Source of the DNA: Azorinus chamasolen
Taxonomy: Eukaryota; Mollusca; Bivalvia; Cardiida; Solecurtidae
Reading direction: 5' to 3'
DNA: 64,000 nt
Assembly (NCBI GenBank): GCA_963576725.1
Contig: OY755247.1
Coordinates: 11,861,034 to 11,925,033 of the forward strand
The notes beneath the pieces were generated by a model. The model saw only the letters and a list, made by a program, of their open reading frames with translations. It did no database searches and had not been told where the DNA came from. The translations under genes and the position numbers were made by a program. Below are positions 31,825-42,788 of this stretch, in pieces (position 1 is the stretch's first letter; every line of letters starts with the position of its first letter).

Positions 31825-33530
31825 TAACCATTGTGATAAATAGAGCATTTGCCTCTTAGTGATAAATAGAGCATTTGCTCCATAAGAGTAAATGTACTAT
31901 TTATCACAATGGTTTCAAATCTACACAATTCAGAAATTTTCCTTTTCTCTATTTAACCCTTTTCCTCATATAAACATGTTTTCACGCATTTGCAAACAGA
32001 GATTTATCTCTTTGAATAAGCAGGCAACATTTCTAACATATGACAACCCTATCACAGCTTAGCAGGACTTAACCAAAATTAGCACACAGTTTGAACTTAG
32101 ATCTGACACATACCGGTATGTAACTTTATATGTGGTTTGTATATGAGTTAATTTACTCCTATGGAGCAAATGCTCTATTTATCACAATGGTTTGAAATCT
32201 ACACAATTCTGAAATTTTCATCTTCTCTAATTAATGCTCCTTATCAGTAGATTTATTCAAAGAGGTAGGATCGGAAAAAAGCCTTTGTGATAAATAGAGC
32301 ATTTGCTAACCATTGTGATAAATAGAGCAAAAGCTCCATAGGAGTAAATGTTCTATTTATCACAAAAGTTTCAAATCTACACAATTCTGAAATTTTCCTT
32401 TTCTATAATTAATGCTCCTTATCAGTAGATTTATTCAAAGCGGTAGGATCTGAAAAAAGCCTTTGTGATAAATAGAGCATTTGCTCCATAGGAGTTAATG
32501 CTCTATTTATCACAATGGTTTCAAATCTACACAATTCTGAAATTTTCCTTTTCTCTAATTAATGCTCCTTATCAGTAGATTTATTCAAAGAGGTATAATA
32601 GTCACTTTATGAAACCATTGTGATAAATAGAGCATTTGCCTTTGTGATAAATAGAGCATTTGCTCCATAGGAGTAAATGCACTATTTATCACAATGGTTT
32701 CAAATCTAAACAATTCTGAAATTTTCATTTTCTCTAATTAACCCTTTTCCTCATATAAACATGTTTTCACGCATTTGCAAACAGAGTAGACCCAGATTTA
32801 CCTCTTTGAATAAGCAGACAACATTTCTAACAGATGACAACCCTATCACTGCTTAGCATGACTTGACCAAAATTAGCACACAGTTTGGATTCTGATCTGA
32901 CACAGACCGGTATGTAACTTTATATGTGGTTTGTATATGAGTTAATTTACTCCTATAGAGCAAATGCTCTATTTATCACAATGGTTTGAAATCTATACAA
33001 TTCTGAAATTTTCCTTATCAGTAGATTTATTCAAAGAGGTAGGATCTGAAAAAAGCCTTTGTGAGAAACAGAGCATTTGCCAACCATTGTGATAAACAGA
33101 GCAAAAGCTCCATAGGAGTAAATTAATGTTCTTTTTGTCACAATTGTGTCAAATCTACACAATTCTGAAATTTTCCTTTTCTATAATTAATGCTCCTTAT
33201 CAGTAGATTTATTCAAAGAGGTAGGATCTGAAAAAAAGCCTTTGTGATAAATAGAGCATTTGCTCCATAGGCGTACATGCTCTATTTATCACCATGGTTT
33301 CAAATCTACACAATTCTGAAATTTTCTTTTTCTCTAATTAATGCTCCTTATCAGTAGATTTATTCAAAGAGGTAAAATAGTCACTTTATGAAACCATTGT
33401 GATAAATAGAGCATTTTCTCCATAGGAGTAAATGCTCTATTTATCACAATGGTTTCAAATCTACACAATTCTGAAATTTTTCAAGAGGCAGATTCTGAAA
33501 ATATCCTATGAGGGAATGGGTTAAAAACAG
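31825..33530. repeat. Amplified cluster of subfamily B hairpins
   Basis: At least eight full or half B hairpins (GTGATAAATAGAGCATTTGC) occur near 31835, 32165, 32285-32370, 32460-32520, 32610-32700, 32955, 33060-33150, 33240-33300 and 33390-33450. A larger block is duplicated with a period of about 785 bp: TTAACCCTTTTCCTCATATA at 31954 and 32739, followed by the same AGCACACAGTTTG and ACCGGTATGTAAC segments. The final B ends GGGAATGGGTTAA at 33525. Confidence 0.85.
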
Positions 33531-34242
33531 TGTGAGCAAACAGAGACTAATTCTGAAGCAGAGTTTTGACCAGAAACTTGACCTATTCAGTGATTATGCA
33601 ACACAGATGGAGTGACCTCAATCCCTCTAGTTCAGAGGAACCTTTATAGTGTAAAATAATATTTTAAAGTATAACCAACAGGGCAGGGCCAATTTTAACC
33701 TCAGAACTATGATATTTACCAATGTCAATAAGGAGTACTAAGTAAATCTATACACCAAATATCTAAGCTCTGTGACATGTAGTTTTTGACAAAAAGATTT
33801 TTGAAGTTTTCCCCATGCCTAACCTAAGTGAGCCCAGCATTCTGCTACTTGTACAGAAAACAACAGTCAGCTAGAAAAAACTGGCCACCCCTGGGACCGT
33901 GGCAGAGCCAATTTTGACTCCAGGGACATAATTTATATAACTTTTGTAGAGGACCTATAGGTGATGCTATGTGCCAAAGATGAAAGCTGAGAACCCTGTA
34001 GATTCAGAGGAGAAGACTTTTAAAGTTCAAATTGTTGACGACGCACACCACACGACGCACGACGCACACCGCACGACGCACGACAAACGCCGACAGACGA
34101 CGGACATCAGGCGATCACAAAAGCTCACCCTGAGCACTTTGTGCTCTGGTGAGCTAAAAAAATGAACAAAAAAAATTACTTTTTGATATAAATAGAAAGT
34201 TTCTGAGCTCGAACGGACACACGAACACCCCAGAACTTTTGT

Positions 34243-35194
34243 GACGAATTACGGTCGTTTCGTCAAATGCCAGTTCGTCAAAAAGGCGATATATAGTTTT
34301 GACGAAAGACGTTTCGTCAAAAAGGATATATTACCTGATATATATGAATAGTATTTCAATAAATCTGTTAAATGTATATGTTATTTTGGTGAATTATTAA
34401 ACCAGAAAAATTAACTGATCCCCCAAATTATATAGGGCTATGAGTAATTCTCGCACAACAAACAGATTTTTTGCGTATGCGGAACTATCGAGTTTGGAAA
34501 TAATAGGACATTATTTGTGCAAAAATTACACGTGTTAGTCGAATTGCTTTTTCACACCTACAAACCAATTAGCGACACGGGTTCGGCGGCACAAATTTTT
34601 ATCAACACTTTATTGTGTAATTAATGTTAATCCCCCTTCCTAATCAATCATCACCGCTAGTGAAACTGGTGCGTGATCACTTTAATGTGCCCTTTTCGGA
34701 TTATGCAGAAAACTGACAAATGCCATCTTCTGCATGTATAATCACACTTCAAAAATGTATTATCCTTCAGTTTCCTATGTAATTGTCCTCGGCAAAATTC
34801 GTCAAAAATGTCATTATAAAATAGCACCGAATGTCAAACAGTTTATGCAAATCTTTTCTGGATCCAAACTATTTGCAACAATAATAACGCCTTCAAAATG
34901 GCTAACATTCTGTTTGCTAATTCAGTGCCGCCATGAGTTAATTATCGTGGATGTGCCATTAAATAGCCTCCGAGTATCATCTGTATCTAAACTATTCGAA
35001 ACAGTAATCACGAATTGGCCCGTAGCGTGCATAAAGTATACGGTACTGTCCATTCTTCACTATTTCTGAGTTAATTAATCACCACAAAGCATACAGTTCT
35101 GATCAAGATCTCATCTAGATCAAAACTAAGGTTAATAAATCTAATCATATAGGTCATTTCGTCAAACGACCGTTACCCTTTGTGACACGTAGTG
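34243..35194. mobile_element. Possible 0.95-kb inverted-terminal element
   Basis: Left ACGGTCGTTTCGTCAAATG and right CATTTCGTCAAACGACCGT are imperfect inverted copies, with GTGAC / GTCAC farther out. Short TTCGTCAAAAAGG repeats follow the left end. Related GTCGACGAAACGAC motifs occur near 27910 and 29305. No transposase. Confidence 0.5.
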
Positions 35195-35426
35195 TAATGT
35201 GTGTGAAACATGATTACACAAATAATAATCATCATCATTACTATAATTATTATTATTTTAATTATTATTATTAGTCGGTATTATTGTCGGTAAGGTTTGA
35301 CCTGGCACTGTATGAATATAGTATGAATATTCCGCCTTTTTCTGTAAGCAATTCTTATCACACTTTCTTCTATGCACCACTACACAATGACTCTAGTACC
35401 TTATAAGCTTTGCAATGTAGTACAAG

Positions 35427-35500
35427 CGTTGGTGGCTCAGTGGTTTAATCACAGCAATACCAATATAAGGGTCGTAGGTTCGAGCCCCGTAGTAGTTGGT
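35427..35500 (+). repeat. tRNA-like SINE head
   Basis: A-box TGGCTCAGTGG and B-box GGTTCGAGCCC, correctly spaced, but acceptor and anticodon stems do not form. Confidence 0.55.
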
Positions 35501-35801
35501 TTGATTTATTTTTAAGATATGAGACTTTTTAAATCTTTTGGTCAAATGGACTCGTGCTTACCACGAAAACAAATCATTTCAAAGAGATCCAACATCTTGA
35601 ATACTATTAAAGATATAATCAAAATAATGAATCTAATTGATATTCATGGTAACTTTATTTCTGCCATGGATATTCATGGAGTAAAGGATTATAGTTATAT
35701 TCTGCCCATTATTCACCAACTAATAACAACTTTGTACACATACTCACATGGCCCATTTGTTCATGTAATAAATGTGAATGTATTCAGCTAAATATTACCT
35801 A

Positions 35802-36008
35802 TACAGTAGGACCTGTCTTAAGCGACCATAAAAAAGAGGTATAATTATGGGCCTATCAGGCAGGTGGTAGCTTAATGCAGGTCTAAAGTAATGCAGAAAG
35901 CTCCTATAGGAGATTTCTGCATTACTTTTGCCCTGCATTAAGCAACCACCTGCTTTTAAGGTTTCTGTGTCCAATCAATACATGGTCGCTGAAGACAGTT
36001 CTAATGTA
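35802..36008. mobile_element. Family D' palindromic MITE
   Basis: TACAGTAGGACCTGTCTTAA at the left, GAAGACAGTTCTAATGTA at the right; arms CAGGTGGTAGCTTAATGC and apex GCTCCTATAGGAGA near 35908. Confidence 0.85.
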
Positions 36009-36436
36009 TTGTAATACCGACTAAATCCTTAGAAAACTGCCAACTGTTTCCGTTTATACTAAGGAAACAAATTGACATGTTCAACAAAGCTCTGATCGAC
36101 TATGAATCAATTTTGGATCAACGCTAAGAATATTGATAGGTAGTTTTAATGGTTTACAGTCTTACAAGTACATTAAAAGTTTTTTTAACATTGTTGCAAT
36201 TTTCCAGTGAATGGCGGACATGTTTCTGCTGGTTTATGTAGCAATCAAGTTTTCTAATATTTTCGATACTAACAACTCTTTCCTAAGCATGCTCTACTGA
36301 GCCATAAGTTGATATTGGGTCAACTGGATACTTTTTCTGAAGTCATTTTGTTACACAAAGTATTCAAGCATATGAGCATCTTTCAAATATTGCATCTGAA
36401 AATCTTTTTTTTTTCCAGAGTATTATTTCTATATGT
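36009..36436. other. Unassigned sequence
   Basis: No gene, palindrome or known repeat recognised. Confidence 0.3.
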
Positions 36437-36900
36437 ATTAAACCTTTCCTTTTCTACACCTTTGTAAACAGAGTAGACCCAATTCAGACAGCTCCTTTAG
36501 GAGCCATCTGAGCAGGGCTTGCTCTATTTAACCATTCCCTCATGGGCTACATTTAGACCCAACCTCTTTGAATAAATCCACCGAAAAGGAGCATTTACTA
36601 CAGAAAAGGAAAATGTTACAATTGTGTAGTATTGAAACCATTGTGATGAATAGAGCATTTGCTCCTATGGAGCAAATGCTCTATTTATCACAATGGTTTC
36701 AAGAAGTGACTATTTCAGAGGCGTAGAAAGGCGTGCTTATGGAGGAAAGGGTTAATGTGTATGGAATGATATCGATATGATTCTTTAGTTCCTGCCATGA
36801 CCAAAAAGTTCCTTGTTAACATGCCGTTATGAAAATCCAGCTAATTGATATTCATTAATCATTTACTCCATTAATATTCATGTAAGAAATAATGACATAA
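36437..36900 (+). mobile_element. Subfamily C MITE interrupted by a B MITE
   Basis: Left part AACCTTTCCTTTTCTACACC with hairpin apex CTCCTTTAGGAG near 36500. The right part resumes at 36756 (TGTGTATGGAATGATATC) and decays toward 36900. The interruption is exactly the B element below. Confidence 0.78.
36528..36755 (-). mobile_element. TTAA MITE, subfamily B (reverse), nested in C
   Basis: TTAA at 36528-36531 and 36752-36755, apex CTCCTATGGAGC near 36668. It interrupts the TTTGCTTATG region of the host C element, so it inserted later. Confidence 0.9.
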
Positions 36901-37136
36901 TGAATATTTAGATTAATTGAAATTATAGCAGTCATGAACACAGGAAGTTTTGGTCATGACAGAACTCAATCGGAGGTATTTTGAAACAATTGGTTGCCAT
37001 GGAAACAGGGTGGTGGCCTCTAATTGGACATAATCTAGATCTTATTCGTTTTCGCTGAAAAGCTGTAAGTAGGGATATATTGGTCCCCCAATCTTTTATG
37101 GCAGATTAAGGACAATTATAATTTCCTATAGGAACC

Positions 37137-37200
37137 CCCGATCAGGGAATACTCCATTTGCAAAGGGGTGAAAGAGCGTTTACATGAGGGAAAGGGTTAA
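37137..37200 (-). mobile_element. Subfamily A right-end fragment
   Basis: CCCCCGATCAGGGAATACTC then TTTGCAAAGG and GAGGGAAAGGGTTAA; only one arm remains. Confidence 0.6.
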
Positions 37201-37339
37201 CCCGTTATCAGTCAAATATTCATGTAAGAAATAATGATCAAAGTCTGCTCTGTTCGCTTATAAAATAATGTAGATCTAATTCTACAGTTTCTGCAATGGT
37301 GTAAACTTATTGAATATGTATATTCATGAGGAAAAGGGC

Positions 37340-37571
37340 TAACTCCATGAATATTCATATAAAATGCCATGAATATTAATTAGATTCATTATTAAAATAG
37401 CCTATGGACACAGGTATTTTTGGCCAGGGCAGAAACTATAAAATCATATCTATATTATATCCAAAGCAAAAAGAGCAGACCCTGATCAGACGGCTCCTAC
37501 AGGAGCTGTCTGATCTAGGTCTACTCTGTTTGCAAAGGCGTAGAAAGGAGAATTCATGGAGTAGAGGTTTA
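37340..37571 (-). mobile_element. Subfamily C MITE (reverse)
   Basis: CTAACTCCATGAATATTCAT at the left; apex CTCCTACAGGAG near 37498; ends CATGGAGTAGAGGTTTAA. Confidence 0.8.
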
Positions 37572-37720
37572 AGAAAACATACTGGGTGGTTAATTGAATA
37601 CAAGAGCAATTCTTTTCACCTATGTGTAAAAGACTATTGGAGATTGAAAAAAGACACATATTGAAACATTGTTTACAAATTATGTTTAATATGACACTTT
37701 TCTTACACACCTTATATATA

Positions 37721-38975
37721 CGAGGGTTGTTCAATATGTATTGTGTATTATCTTAAAAGGAACCGACTCAACTTTAAATGGTTAAATTAAGTTTACATCC
37801 CTTGGAAGTATTCTCTGTGGTTGAAACTTCAGTCTTTGAATCCACTTCTGGAATGCGTCAGGGTAGGCCTCTGAAGCACTGGCTGATGGCTGAGCCAAAG
37901 GCTTGTCTGGAGGCCAGATAAGAACTTTTTCAGTTTTAAAAATAAAAAGGCGCAGGGGGCTAGATCTGGAGAGTATGTGGGTGTGGCAAGATGGTTACTT
38001 TCTCTTACTGTCACTTTAGAAATTGCTTTATAATTCCAGATATATGTGCTGGGGCATTATCATGCAATAGAGAAACATATTGAAATCCTGTCATTGGACG
38101 TCGTTTCTAGTAATATATTTTTAGCTTTTTCAGTACCACATCACACTAATATCGCCCAGTGACACTTTTGCCTTTTGGCACTGCAACTTGTATAGCTATA
38201 TTGTCACATGAGAATATAGTACAGAGGACCTTCTTTAAGTTCATTGTCCTTTTGGCAACTACATGTCGTCTACCATGTCTGATGCCATATCTTGTTTCCT
38301 ATTTTCCTAACTGGTTTGAAATAGTGCACCCATGTCTCATCTCCAGTAACAAAGTTTGCGATTTGCCTTTGGTTGAACTTTGGAATTTTTTTAAGCAATT
38401 GCTTGGCCGTTTGTGCGCATACCCTTTTTTGTTCATCTGTCAATAGATGGGGTATCCATCTGGCAGAGAGCTTTCGTACTTTCAACCTACACTTCAGAAT
38501 GAAATGTACTCTCGATAGTGATATGGTGTACTTTCATTGATTTCCCTAACTTTTGAGACTTTCTTCTTGCCTGTTGCTGTTACAGGTCGTCCTGATTTTG
38601 CAGCATCTTTAACAGACTCTGTGCCAGTGTGTAATTTCTTTCTTCATCTCATAAGAAACATCAAGAGACCCATAAACTTCACCGCAATTCAGTAAAAATC
38701 TGCTTTACCGAATGACCGAGTTTTGTTCAATCTTTTATGTACACTCTTATTTCTTCAATATTCTCAACATGTTCTCCAACCATTTTTACAAAAGTGGTCA
38801 ACGAATGGCCCTATTGAAATGGGGATTAATTTAAAACCGTGTTTAACAAACTATACACTGACATACCATTGTAAACGTATTGAATAAGGTTAACCAGATG
38901 TATCAATATTGCTGAAATCATGCACACAGTTCTCGTGCTGTTGTACAATACACAATACATATCGAACAACCCTCG
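37721..38975 (-). mobile_element. mariner-family DNA transposon, 1255 bp, inactive
   Basis: Terminal inverted repeats CGAGGGTTGTTCAATATGTA (37721) and its near-complement ending CCCTCG (38975), differing at a few positions, flanked by the TA target on both sides. The length is typical of mariner. It carries the broken transposase described next. Confidence 0.9.
37800..38783 (-). pseudogene. mariner transposase remnant
   Basis: Minus-strand pieces in order: an N-terminal helix-turn-helix piece starting MVGEHVENIEEIRVYIK near 38783, then KSGRPVTATGKK around 38600, ARWIPHLLTDEQK around 38465, the catalytic-core VTGDETWVHYF around 38320, and YSPDLAPC around 37975, followed by FQKWIQRLK around 37845. 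Motif order is that of the D,D34D mariner clade. Frameshifts and stops separate the pieces, and no continuous ORF exceeds 71 codons. Confidence 0.88.
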
Positions 38976-39278
38976 TATCATGAATTCGAATATCACAAGG
39001 AATTCATTCATATGTTACGAATTTGAATACTGGTATCACAATGAATTCACATCTGTACACAATATGAATGAGAACATCACAATGAATTAACACTTGTATA
39101 CAATATGAATTAGAACATCACAGTGAATTCAAAGTTGTACACACATTATGCATTAAAACATCACAATGAGTTCAAAGTTGTACAATGTTATGAATTCAAA
39201 TATCACAATGAACTCGAACATGTACAATTCCTTGTTATAAACTTGTACAACTTATAGTATAAGTCATATAACAACACC
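38976..39278. repeat. Degenerate tandem repeat, unit about 60 bp
   Basis: Around five loose copies of a unit containing ATCACAATGAATTCA, TTGTACA and ATGAATTCGAATA. Confidence 0.55.
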
Positions 39279-39498
39279 TTAAACTCATTCCCTCATATTG
39301 ACGCCTTTGTAAAAGTCACTCTTTGAAACCATTGTGATAAACAGAGCATTTGCTCCATAGGAGAAAATGCTCTATTTATCACAATGGTCTTAAAAACTAT
39401 GCTGTCGCAAAATTTTCATTTTTCCTAGTTAGTGCTCCTTTTCAGTAGATTTTTTCAAACAGGTTGGGTCTAAAAATAGCCTATGAGGCAAGGATTAA
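39279..39498 (+). mobile_element. TTAA MITE, subfamily B
   Basis: TTAAACTCATTCCCTCATAT at the left, apex CTCCATAGGAG near 39357, TTAA at 39495-39498. Confidence 0.85.
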
Positions 39499-39544
39499 GG
39501 CAGAAAATTCATATAATTAATGCATTACACAAATTTTTCAAAAA

Positions 39545-39717
39545 ACAAGAGGGCCATGATGGCCCTGATATTGCTCACCAGACAATCTGATAATTTATAT
39601 AACTTTTGTAGAGGACATGAATATGATGCTATGTGCCAAATATAAAAGCCCTCTTATCTGGGTCTACACTGTTTGCAAAGGATATTCATGACTTGTCTTC
39701 CACACAGAAAGGGTTAA
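39545..39717 (+). mobile_element. Pearl-like 5' fragment joined to a C-type right end
   Basis: CAAGAGGGCCATGATGGCCC start and one partial core (ATGATGCTATGTGCCAAATA), then a C/A half hairpin (TCTGGGTCTACACTGTTTGC) ending AAAGGGTTAA at 39717. Confidence 0.6.
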
Positions 39718-39744
39718 AGTAATTAATGGTCATATACATTGTAT

Positions 39745-39950
39745 CATGCATTTGCAAACAGTGTAGACCCAGATCAGATGGCTCCTCTAATAGCTCTGCT
39801 CTGTTTGCTAATAGAATTTGATAGATTTGATTTGTTGCTTACTAAAATGTCTACAATGTTCCACCTTCCCTATTTCCTTCTAACTGTTTGTTGATGAATA
39901 TTCAGTAGGTATTGAAAGTTGGCCTAAATACGGAACAGGGAAAGGGTTAA
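39745..39950 (+). mobile_element. TTAA MITE, subfamily A, damaged hairpin
   Basis: Left end lost; arm GCAAACAGTGTAGACCCAGA, apex eroded (CTCCTCTAATAGCTC); right end intact to TTAA at 39947. Confidence 0.78.
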
Positions 39951-40016
39951 AGTAATTAATGATCATATATACATTGTATACATTATTTCTTGCATGAATA
40001 TTCAACTGGTAAAGAG

Positions 40017-40231
40017 TTAACCTTATATACATGTTTTTCACAGCTTTGCAAACAGAGTAGACCCAGATCAGCTGTTTGATCAAGGTCTGCTCGGTTTGCT
40101 TGTAAAATTGTAATAGATCAAACTCTACAGTTTCTATCAATATAAATAAAATCTGTGTACATTATAAAAATTCAGCTAATTCATTTTGTCATTATTTCAC
40201 CTTCAAATATTCAACGGTGAAAGGTTTATAA
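40017..40231 (+). mobile_element. A/C-type MITE with shortened hairpin
   Basis: TTAACCTTATATACATG; left arm ACAGAGTAGACCCAGATCAG joined directly to TTTGATCAAGGTCTGCTC, so the apex is deleted. Right end degenerate. Confidence 0.7.
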
Positions 40232-40311
40232 CAGAAGAGTCTCCCAGCTGGCTTGTAATAAGTCAGTGGTTCTATCTAGATGTTCTGCTCACAATACGAC
40301 TGAATTTTTTT

Positions 40312-40560
40312 TTAATCCTTTCCTTTACATAAATGCCTTTTTACTTTTGCAAAACAGAGAAGACCCAGACCAGATGGCTCCTAGAGGAGCCATTTGTTCA
40401 GGGCTGCTCTGTTTGCTAATGGAATTTGATATATCTGTTTCTTTACTTTCTAGAATGGCTACACTGTTCCACTTTCCATTTCATTATAAAAAAAAAAATT
40501 GTCTATGAATATTAAGTAAGTATTGAAATTTGTAATAAACTAGAACAGAGAAAGGGTTAA
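40312..40560 (+). mobile_element. TTAA MITE, subfamily A, full length
   Basis: TTAA at 40312 and 40557-40560; apex CTCCTAGAGGAG near 40384; a poly-A expansion at about 40488. Confidence 0.88.
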
Positions 40561-40771
40561 ACAGTGTAAAAACCCAATACAATACAAACAAATAATACAG
40601 AAAAATCTATCATAATACAAAACAGCTATCATAATACAGAAAAACTATCAAAATTCACATATATAAAGCTATCAATGACTGAAAAATAATGCCATAACAC
40701 TGTACTAAAACTATGCTGAATTTTCAAAGTCAAATGGTCTATTATTCTCGAACAGCGGAGTCAAAGAGGGA

Positions 40772-41002
40772 TTAACCCATTACCTCATAGGCTATTTTCA
40801 GATACAACCTCTTTGAATAAATCTACCGAAAAGAAGCATTAACTAGAGAAAAGTTGGTTTTTTTAGAATTTTGTAGTTTGAAACCATTATAATAAATAGA
40901 GCATTTGCTCCTACAGGAACAAATGCTCTATTTATCACAATGGTTTCACAAAGTGACTTTTACAGAGTCGTCAAAAGTCGTCAATATAAGGGAATGGGTT
41001 AA
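40772..41002 (-). mobile_element. TTAA MITE, subfamily B (reverse), full length (231 bp)
   Basis: Good reference copy: TTAACCCATTACCTCATAGG at the left and GGGAATGGGTTAA at the right, apex CTCCTACAGGAAC near 40914, arms GAAACCATTATAATAAATAG and partner. Confidence 0.92.
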
Positions 41003-41029
41003 ATTGCCAGAAATATTTAAAAAGATGGT

Positions 41030-41095
41030 TGTAGACCCTGATCAGAGGGCTCATTCAGGGGCCCTCTGATCTGGGTCTGCCATGTTTGTAAAAAC
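41030..41095 (-). mobile_element. A/C hairpin fragment
   Basis: TGTAGACCCTGATCAGAGGG with partner CCCTCTGATCTGGGTCTGCC; apex altered to CTCATTCAGGGG. Confidence 0.6.
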
Positions 41096-41154
41096 ACTAA
41101 TTTCCTGTACTCAGTAACATAACTCTTTGAATGATAATTGTTTTCTGCTAAATA

Positions 41155-41345
41155 CTACCGAGGTAAGATGTGTAAATTAAAACATTTTCAAGTATAACTT
41201 CTTTATTTCTCCGCCAAACCCTATATTGTGACCACTCATTAGAATGGTCTCTTTGAGACGATTCTAAAGAATGGGCACAACATAGGGTTTGGTGCAGAAA
41301 GGAGCATTTTAGTATCTGAGTATGCACCTTTATCTGTAGCTCTGT
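41155..41345. mobile_element. Family E palindromic element
   Basis: Palindrome around AATGGTCTCTTTGAGACGAT; ATTTCTCCGCCAAACCCTAT mirrors ATAGGGTTTGGTGCAGAAA. Its right end feeds the 40-bp satellite. Confidence 0.75.
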
Positions 41346-41584
41346 ATTTTAGTATCTGAGTATGCACCTTTATCTGTAGCTCTGTATTTTAGTATCTGAG
41401 TATGCACCTTTATCTGTAGCTCTGTATTTTAGTATCTGAGTATGCACCTTTATCTGTAGCTCTGTATTTTAGTATTTGAGTATGCACCTTTATCTGTAGC
41501 TCTGTATTTTAGTATTTGAGTATGCACCTTTATCTGTAGCTCTGTATTTTAGTATCTGAGTATGCATCTTTATCTGCAGCTCTG
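41305..41584. repeat. 40-bp satellite, 7 copies, derived from the family E right end
   Basis: Unit TATTTTAGTATCTGAGTATG + CACCTTTATCTGTAGCTCTG, exact period 40, copies ending at 41344, 41384, 41424, 41464, 41504, 41544 and 41584. The copies are nearly identical, so the expansion is recent. The unit equals the outer end of family E. Confidence 0.95.
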
Positions 41585-41678
41585 AAATTGTTATCCTCTT
41601 TGATTCTCAAAATTTGTGAAGGAGTTAGAATAGTTTTGCACCAAGTCCTCGACTTGGTCTTTCATGTTGTTCTAAACT

Positions 41679-41875
41679 AGAGCTCCAGATAAAGATGCGT
41701 ACCAACATACTAAAACCATAATTTCTCCACCAAATACTTTACTGTGACCATTCTTTAGAATCGTCTATTCGTGAGATGATTCTAAAGAGTGCTCACTGTA
41801 TAAGGTTTGGTGGAGAAATGAAGGACCTATGCCTGAAAATGTTTAAATTTATGCATCTTATCTGGCTGGAGCTCT
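41679..41875. mobile_element. Family E palindromic element, complete
   Basis: AGAGCTCCAGATAAAGATGC at the left and GCATCTTATCTGGCTGGAGC(TCT) at the right. The central palindrome TTCTTTAGAATCGTC / GATGATTCTAAAGAG is flanked by CTCCACCAAA and TTTGGTGGAG. Confidence 0.85.
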
Positions 41876-42258
41876 GTGAACTATTTTTAAATTATTACAA
41901 ACTAACTCTGACATGCAAAGTGACAAGTAACTAAGGTAGTCAAATCTTGTTTGGCTCAAGATGCATGAAAATGTCTGAAAAATTAACTTAAACACAACAG
42001 TAGCTATGTATATCCAGACCTTTTTCTGGCAAATTTGTGAAACAAGTATTCTTATAATTGGGAATTCTTTCACATGTAAAACTCAATGATTTGGAAAGTA
42101 TTTTTAACTTATTTTTTCAATTTTTAGCATTTTAATTAAAATTTGGCATCTATTGGAATTTTCCCCTAAATTGGGAAAAATGTTACCTATTTTGCATTGG
42201 GAATGGGTCCTTTTAATGGACCTAAGTTGACACCAGAAAATGCCAAACGTATAAATAA

Positions 42259-42720
42259 TGTTATCATGCAACGTCACGAAATACAGTCACTTCCTACTAG
42301 CATAATATTTTCCACGTCGGCGCTGTATTTTGTGAGGTACAGTGCATGTGTACTGACCCGACTGGAATGCAAATTTGGTTCAGCCAATAGGAGGAAAACA
42401 GAAGGACGAAAAAGGCATAATTAAACATAAACATCAAATGAACACATTTTCTCACCTTTGTCTCAACTATCTGCCCATATAAAAGGACTAAATCAAGTTT
42501 GTTTTTGTTGTAAAATCGATGACATCACTGCATGCCAACATGACGTCATGTAATTCGTACTTGCATGTATTTTCATCCAGGGGACGAAACCGCTTTAGCA
42601 ATCTTTCTATTTCTTCATTTTTTCCATTTTTCTTGGTGTTGCATGATAAAAGAATTACTATGCTAGTAGTTTGGAAGTTCAGCTGTATTTTGGCTTGTCA
42701 GAAAAGTAGTTTTCAGTAAT
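42259..42720. repeat. Dispersed repeat J, copy 1
   Basis: TTATCATGCAAC (42259) is inverted at GTTGCATGATAA (about 42638), and CTACTAGCATAAT is inverted at TTACTATGCTAGTAG. The body is shared with 58527-58980 at high identity. A foldback-ended non-autonomous element is likely; no transposase. Confidence 0.7.
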
Positions 42721-42788
42721 TATCCCGGAATATTCACAGTAAGCTTGACCTTTGGAATAGTCCATTTGAAAATTCAGAGTTGAAAGGG

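Larger units (their letters stand above)
29715..34160 (+). mobile_element. Large pearl-like tandem-core element, invaded by MITEs
   Basis: Begins CAAGAGGGCCAGAATGGCCC...GCGCTCACC and ends GAGCACTTTGTGCTC...GGTGAGCT (about 34155) after a simple ACGACGCACACC tract. The core is at least nine units of about 165 bp keyed on GACCTGAACATGATGCTATG (29870, 30033, 30222, 30391, 30557, 30721, 30887, 31052, 31217), one more at about 33950. A second start-type end, CAAGAGGGCCATGATGGCCC, lies at 31310. It may therefore be two elements, or one element with a foreign block at 31310-33840. Confidence 0.75.

Noticed and set aside
31825..33530. CRISPR-like array of regularly spaced palindromic repeats
   Set aside because: Eukaryotic context, long irregular spacing and TTAA-bounded elements; these are MITE hairpins.
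34734..35069. 111-codon open frame inside the inverted-terminal element
   Set aside because: No transposase-like motifs and no similarity I recognise.
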